From positions 56,622-120,621 of the forward strand of contig NZ_JAHBZY010000009.1 in NCBI RefSeq assembly GCF_019635155.1: a DNA stretch of 64,000 nt. The letters run 5' to 3'. This document shows, piece after piece, positions 62,222 through 64,000 of the stretch. How positions within the stretch are numbered: position 1 is the first letter of the stretch; the number at the start of each line of letters is the position of its first letter. The translations under genes and the position numbers were made by a program. This DNA comes from Nitrosomonas sp. Its GTDB lineage: Bacteria > Pseudomonadota > Gammaproteobacteria > Burkholderiales > Nitrosomonadaceae. The notes under the pieces are model-generated. The model saw only the letters and a program-made list of their open reading frames with translations, had not been told where the DNA came from and searched no databases.

Positions 62222-64000
62222 TTATCTCAATCCCGGCATGGGTAAGTGTGAGTAGTGTATGGATCGCTCTTCGGAAATAAGTGTTCTGTGCTCGGCATTC
62301 TGAGGGTGATCTTTGATATAAACCTGCACTTCATGCAAGCCGCCATGTTTCTCGATTTCGGCGAAATGTTTCGAAAAAAGCTCTCGGGATGTTTTAACCT
62401 CGACAAGGGCTGCAACCTCGGGCGGCATATCAGGGGTAACGCTGCTTGGCAGGGTGTTAAAAGCTGCCTGTGCGTCCAGCGCCGGTTTGCGGTCGAACCA
62501 TCCTGTCAGAAATTGCTTCGTTTTTTGCACGGAGTTTGTCAAACTCTCAGCAGTTTCATCGGCAAACTGAACGGCTCCGCTTTTGATTTGCGCATAATTG
62601 TCATAGATTTTTTCCGTGAGATAGCCAGTGCCGACTCCGCCACCCAGCGCACCGATACCGGCACCGATAGTTGTTCCGACGCCGGGCATGATCATCGTGC
62701 CGATGGCCGCCCCGGCTGCGGCTCCACCCAAAGAGCCGATATTGGACGCCGTTTCAATCGTGGCCGATTTTTCAGCTGCGTTCAGATCGCCGTGTGCAAG
62801 GTCGATTTGCGTCTCGCCATAGGGCACGGCGGCCTCGTAAACCACTTGCGCGGCCTCGGCTTTCGATCCGCCCGCCGCCAGCGCGAACGCGCCTGCCAGT
62901 CCGCCAATGACAACGCCTACCACTGGCCCGGCCTTCCTCCCAAAATTGGCAAGGCTTTCGGCGGCATTCTTCAGGCCATTCGGAGTTTCGACTTTCAGGC
63001 TTGCGCCCAGCTCGGCATATCGTTGCGGCGCGATGCCCTGGCGTTCCAGCATGTCGGAGAGCTGTTGCGGGTCTATAGTAATAACGCTTTGTGTCGATGC
63101 GTCCCAGCGGACCGTAGGTCGTTCCAGAGCGGATGTGTCCACCGCGAGCCGTTCCGGCTCCACACCATATTGCCGCGCCAGACCCTTGTATCCCTCGCCG
63201 CCATAAGCTTCGGCCCGGTGCACGAACGGCACGCCGTAACGGGTATCGGCTTCTATCGTCACGCCGGGGCGAAATGCGGGGTCGGATTTAAGGCGGTCGG
63301 CATAATCGGCATGCAGTCTGTTCCGTCCTTTGTCGCTCAGTAGATCGTCAAGCCCCGGCACCTTCGCTGCGCCGTAATCGTGAACGTCGCGTGTGAAATC
63401 CCTCAGACGAGCATATTGCTCGTTTTCCAAAGCCGTTAAGGGCCGATTTTCAAGGACAGTTCTTTTATCCAGCGTATTCATTTCTTCATACGCATCATGC
63501 GTGAACTCGCTTGCCGCCAGCAGGTCGCGCTGATTGATCTGGATTTCCGCCAGATGGCCGTTTTCCAGACGCACGGTCATATTGATGTCGCGGTAATGTG
63601 TAGCGCTGGGGACAGCGAAACGGTCCTTGGTCTCCACAATACCAAGCGCCGCACGTTTCTCGGGGTCGGCCAACACTTCACGAATGGAACGGATTTGTTC
63701 CGGCGTGTCGATCACAATGCGCCCACGCGCAATATCTGTGATGTCTGCTGCTTTTAAAAGATCAAGGCCAGGCTGAGTATCGCTGGCCAGCTTTGCAGCG
63801 GTACGATCCCAGGTCTTAACGGGTCCTTGATCGAAAGTGGCTTCTCCCAGGATGCCCGGAAAATCCCGGCGCAGGGTTTCGGCTATTTTGTTGCCGCTGT
63901 CTTTCAGGAAAGGCTGGGATGCGTGACCTTCCTCGTAAAGGCGTGTGAATGCCCCGTCACCCTCAACGACAGCCTGTCTCGGCTTTTCACTCAATACATA
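62222..64000 (-). CDS. RelA/SpoT-like synthetase domain joined to glycine-zipper segment (5' end outside window)
   Basis: The frame runs from 62222 to the right edge, with a possible TTG start at 63994 but no stop before the edge, so the true start may lie outside. Counting from that TTG, residues about 55-175 resemble a (p)ppGpp synthetase: K60-R64 in VKTWDRTAAKL, D87 and R92 in ITDIARGRIVIDTPEQI, RDINMTVRLENGHLAEIQIN with E150, and SEFTHDAYEEMN. Residues 356-376 form a hydrophobic segment (GPVVGVVIGGLAGAF), and 419-458 a glycine zipper (GGAAAGAAIGTMIM, GAGIGALGGGVGTGYL). The tail is soluble. This may be a mobile-element effector or toxin that acts through nucleotide alarmones; the fold assignment is mine. 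Confidence 0.65.
   Translation of the reverse strand, partial: YVLSEKPRQAVVEGDGAFTRLYEEGHASQPFLKDSGNKIAETLRRDFPGILGEATFDQGPVKTWDRTAAKLASDTQPGLDLLKAADITDIARGRIVIDTPEQIRSIREVLADPEKRAALGIVETKDRFAVPSATHYRDINMTVRLENGHLAEIQINQRDLLAASEFTHDAYEEMNTLDKRTVLENRPLTALENEQYARLRDFTRDVHDYGAAKVPGLDDLLSDKGRNRLHADYADRLKSDPAFRPGVTIEADTRYGVPFVHRAEAYGGEGYKGLARQYGVEPERLAVDTSALERPTVRWDASTQSVITIDPQQLSDMLERQGIAPQRYAELGASLKVETPNGLKNAAESLANFGRKAGPVVGVVIGGLAGAFALAAGGSKAEAAQVVYEAAVPYGETQIDLAHGDLNAAEKSATIETASNIGSLGGAAAGAAIGTMIMPGVGTTIGAGIGALGGGVGTGYLTEKIYDNYAQIKSGAVQFADETAESLTNSVQKTKQFLTGWFDRKPALDAQAAFNTLPSSVTPDMPPEVAALVEVKTSRELFSKHFAEIEKHGGLHEVQVYIKDHPQNAEHRTLISEERSIHYSHLPMPGLR

Noticed and set aside
62255-63343. Rightward 362-codon open frame opposite the RelA/SpoT-like gene
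   Set aside because: It is antisense to a protein with clear motifs and Gly/Ala-rich GC-biased codons, which often leave long open frames on the other strand.
1-64000. CRISPR array
   Set aside because: I saw no series of direct repeats with regular spacers on either strand, and no cas gene.

Overview
The window looks like a chromosomal segment of a betaproteobacterial ammonia oxidiser of the Nitrosomonas type. The best markers are a small His-rich secreted protein of the SmbP type (31392-31736), a complete System I cytochrome c maturation cluster (ccmABCDEFGHI, 49362-56783) and the general style of the housekeeping proteins. No 16S rRNA gene is present, so the genus is an inference. Genes for three steps of NAD metabolism (nadB, nadE, nadK) are scattered through the segment.

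Layout. 1-1054: the 3' end of an IS3-family element cuts off the front of a tyrosine recombinase gene, which points at a tRNA-Ser(GGA) gene; this looks like the edge of an integrated element. 1141-5822: MEKHLA protein, nadB, yaeQ and a YbiT-type ABC-F ATPase. 6102-10270: small accessory genes, including two adjacent PIN-domain toxin-antitoxin modules, a VOC protein, a polyprenol-kinase-like membrane protein and a glutathione transferase. 10535-18329: a beta-helix surface protein, a large EEP-family hydrolase, a lipoprotein alpha/beta hydrolase, an OFA-family transporter and a PRMT-like methyltransferase.

18513-28815 is a co-oriented block that reads as a defence island: a SWIM/SNF2 helicase, a DUF2130 coiled-coil protein, an AAA ATPase paired with a subtilisin-like protease (the IetAS arrangement), and a one-chain DUF262/DUF1524 protein like GmrSD. 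A short broken copy of the DUF2130 gene start lies just before the helicase and marks a past rearrangement. 28844-38364 returns to core genes: nadE, smbP, hemH, hrcA, nadK, recN and a membrane-anchored spermidine-synthase-like protein.

38724-49204 is the most original region. Two pairs of secreted paralogues, all four predicted to begin with histidine after signal-peptide removal, precede a TlpA-like thioredoxin, a DUF4266 lipoprotein, a fused outer-membrane double barrel with a Met/His-rich middle, and an ApbE flavin transferase. A two-component system lies convergent to them. Two perfect 17-bp palindromes lie upstream of the first gene. I infer a periplasmic/outer-membrane metal, probably copper, handling or redox system; it directly precedes the ccm genes and a peroxiredoxin.

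57438-64000 is a junkyard and mobile region: an EAL-domain gene fragment, a truncated IS3-family element, a decayed IS21 istA, a near-complete 1303-bp IS3 element, the C-terminal end of a relaxase, a HigBA-type toxin-antitoxin pair, a Cys/His-rich protein, a DoxX protein, and a protein that joins a RelA/SpoT-like synthetase domain to a glycine-zipper membrane segment and runs off the right edge.
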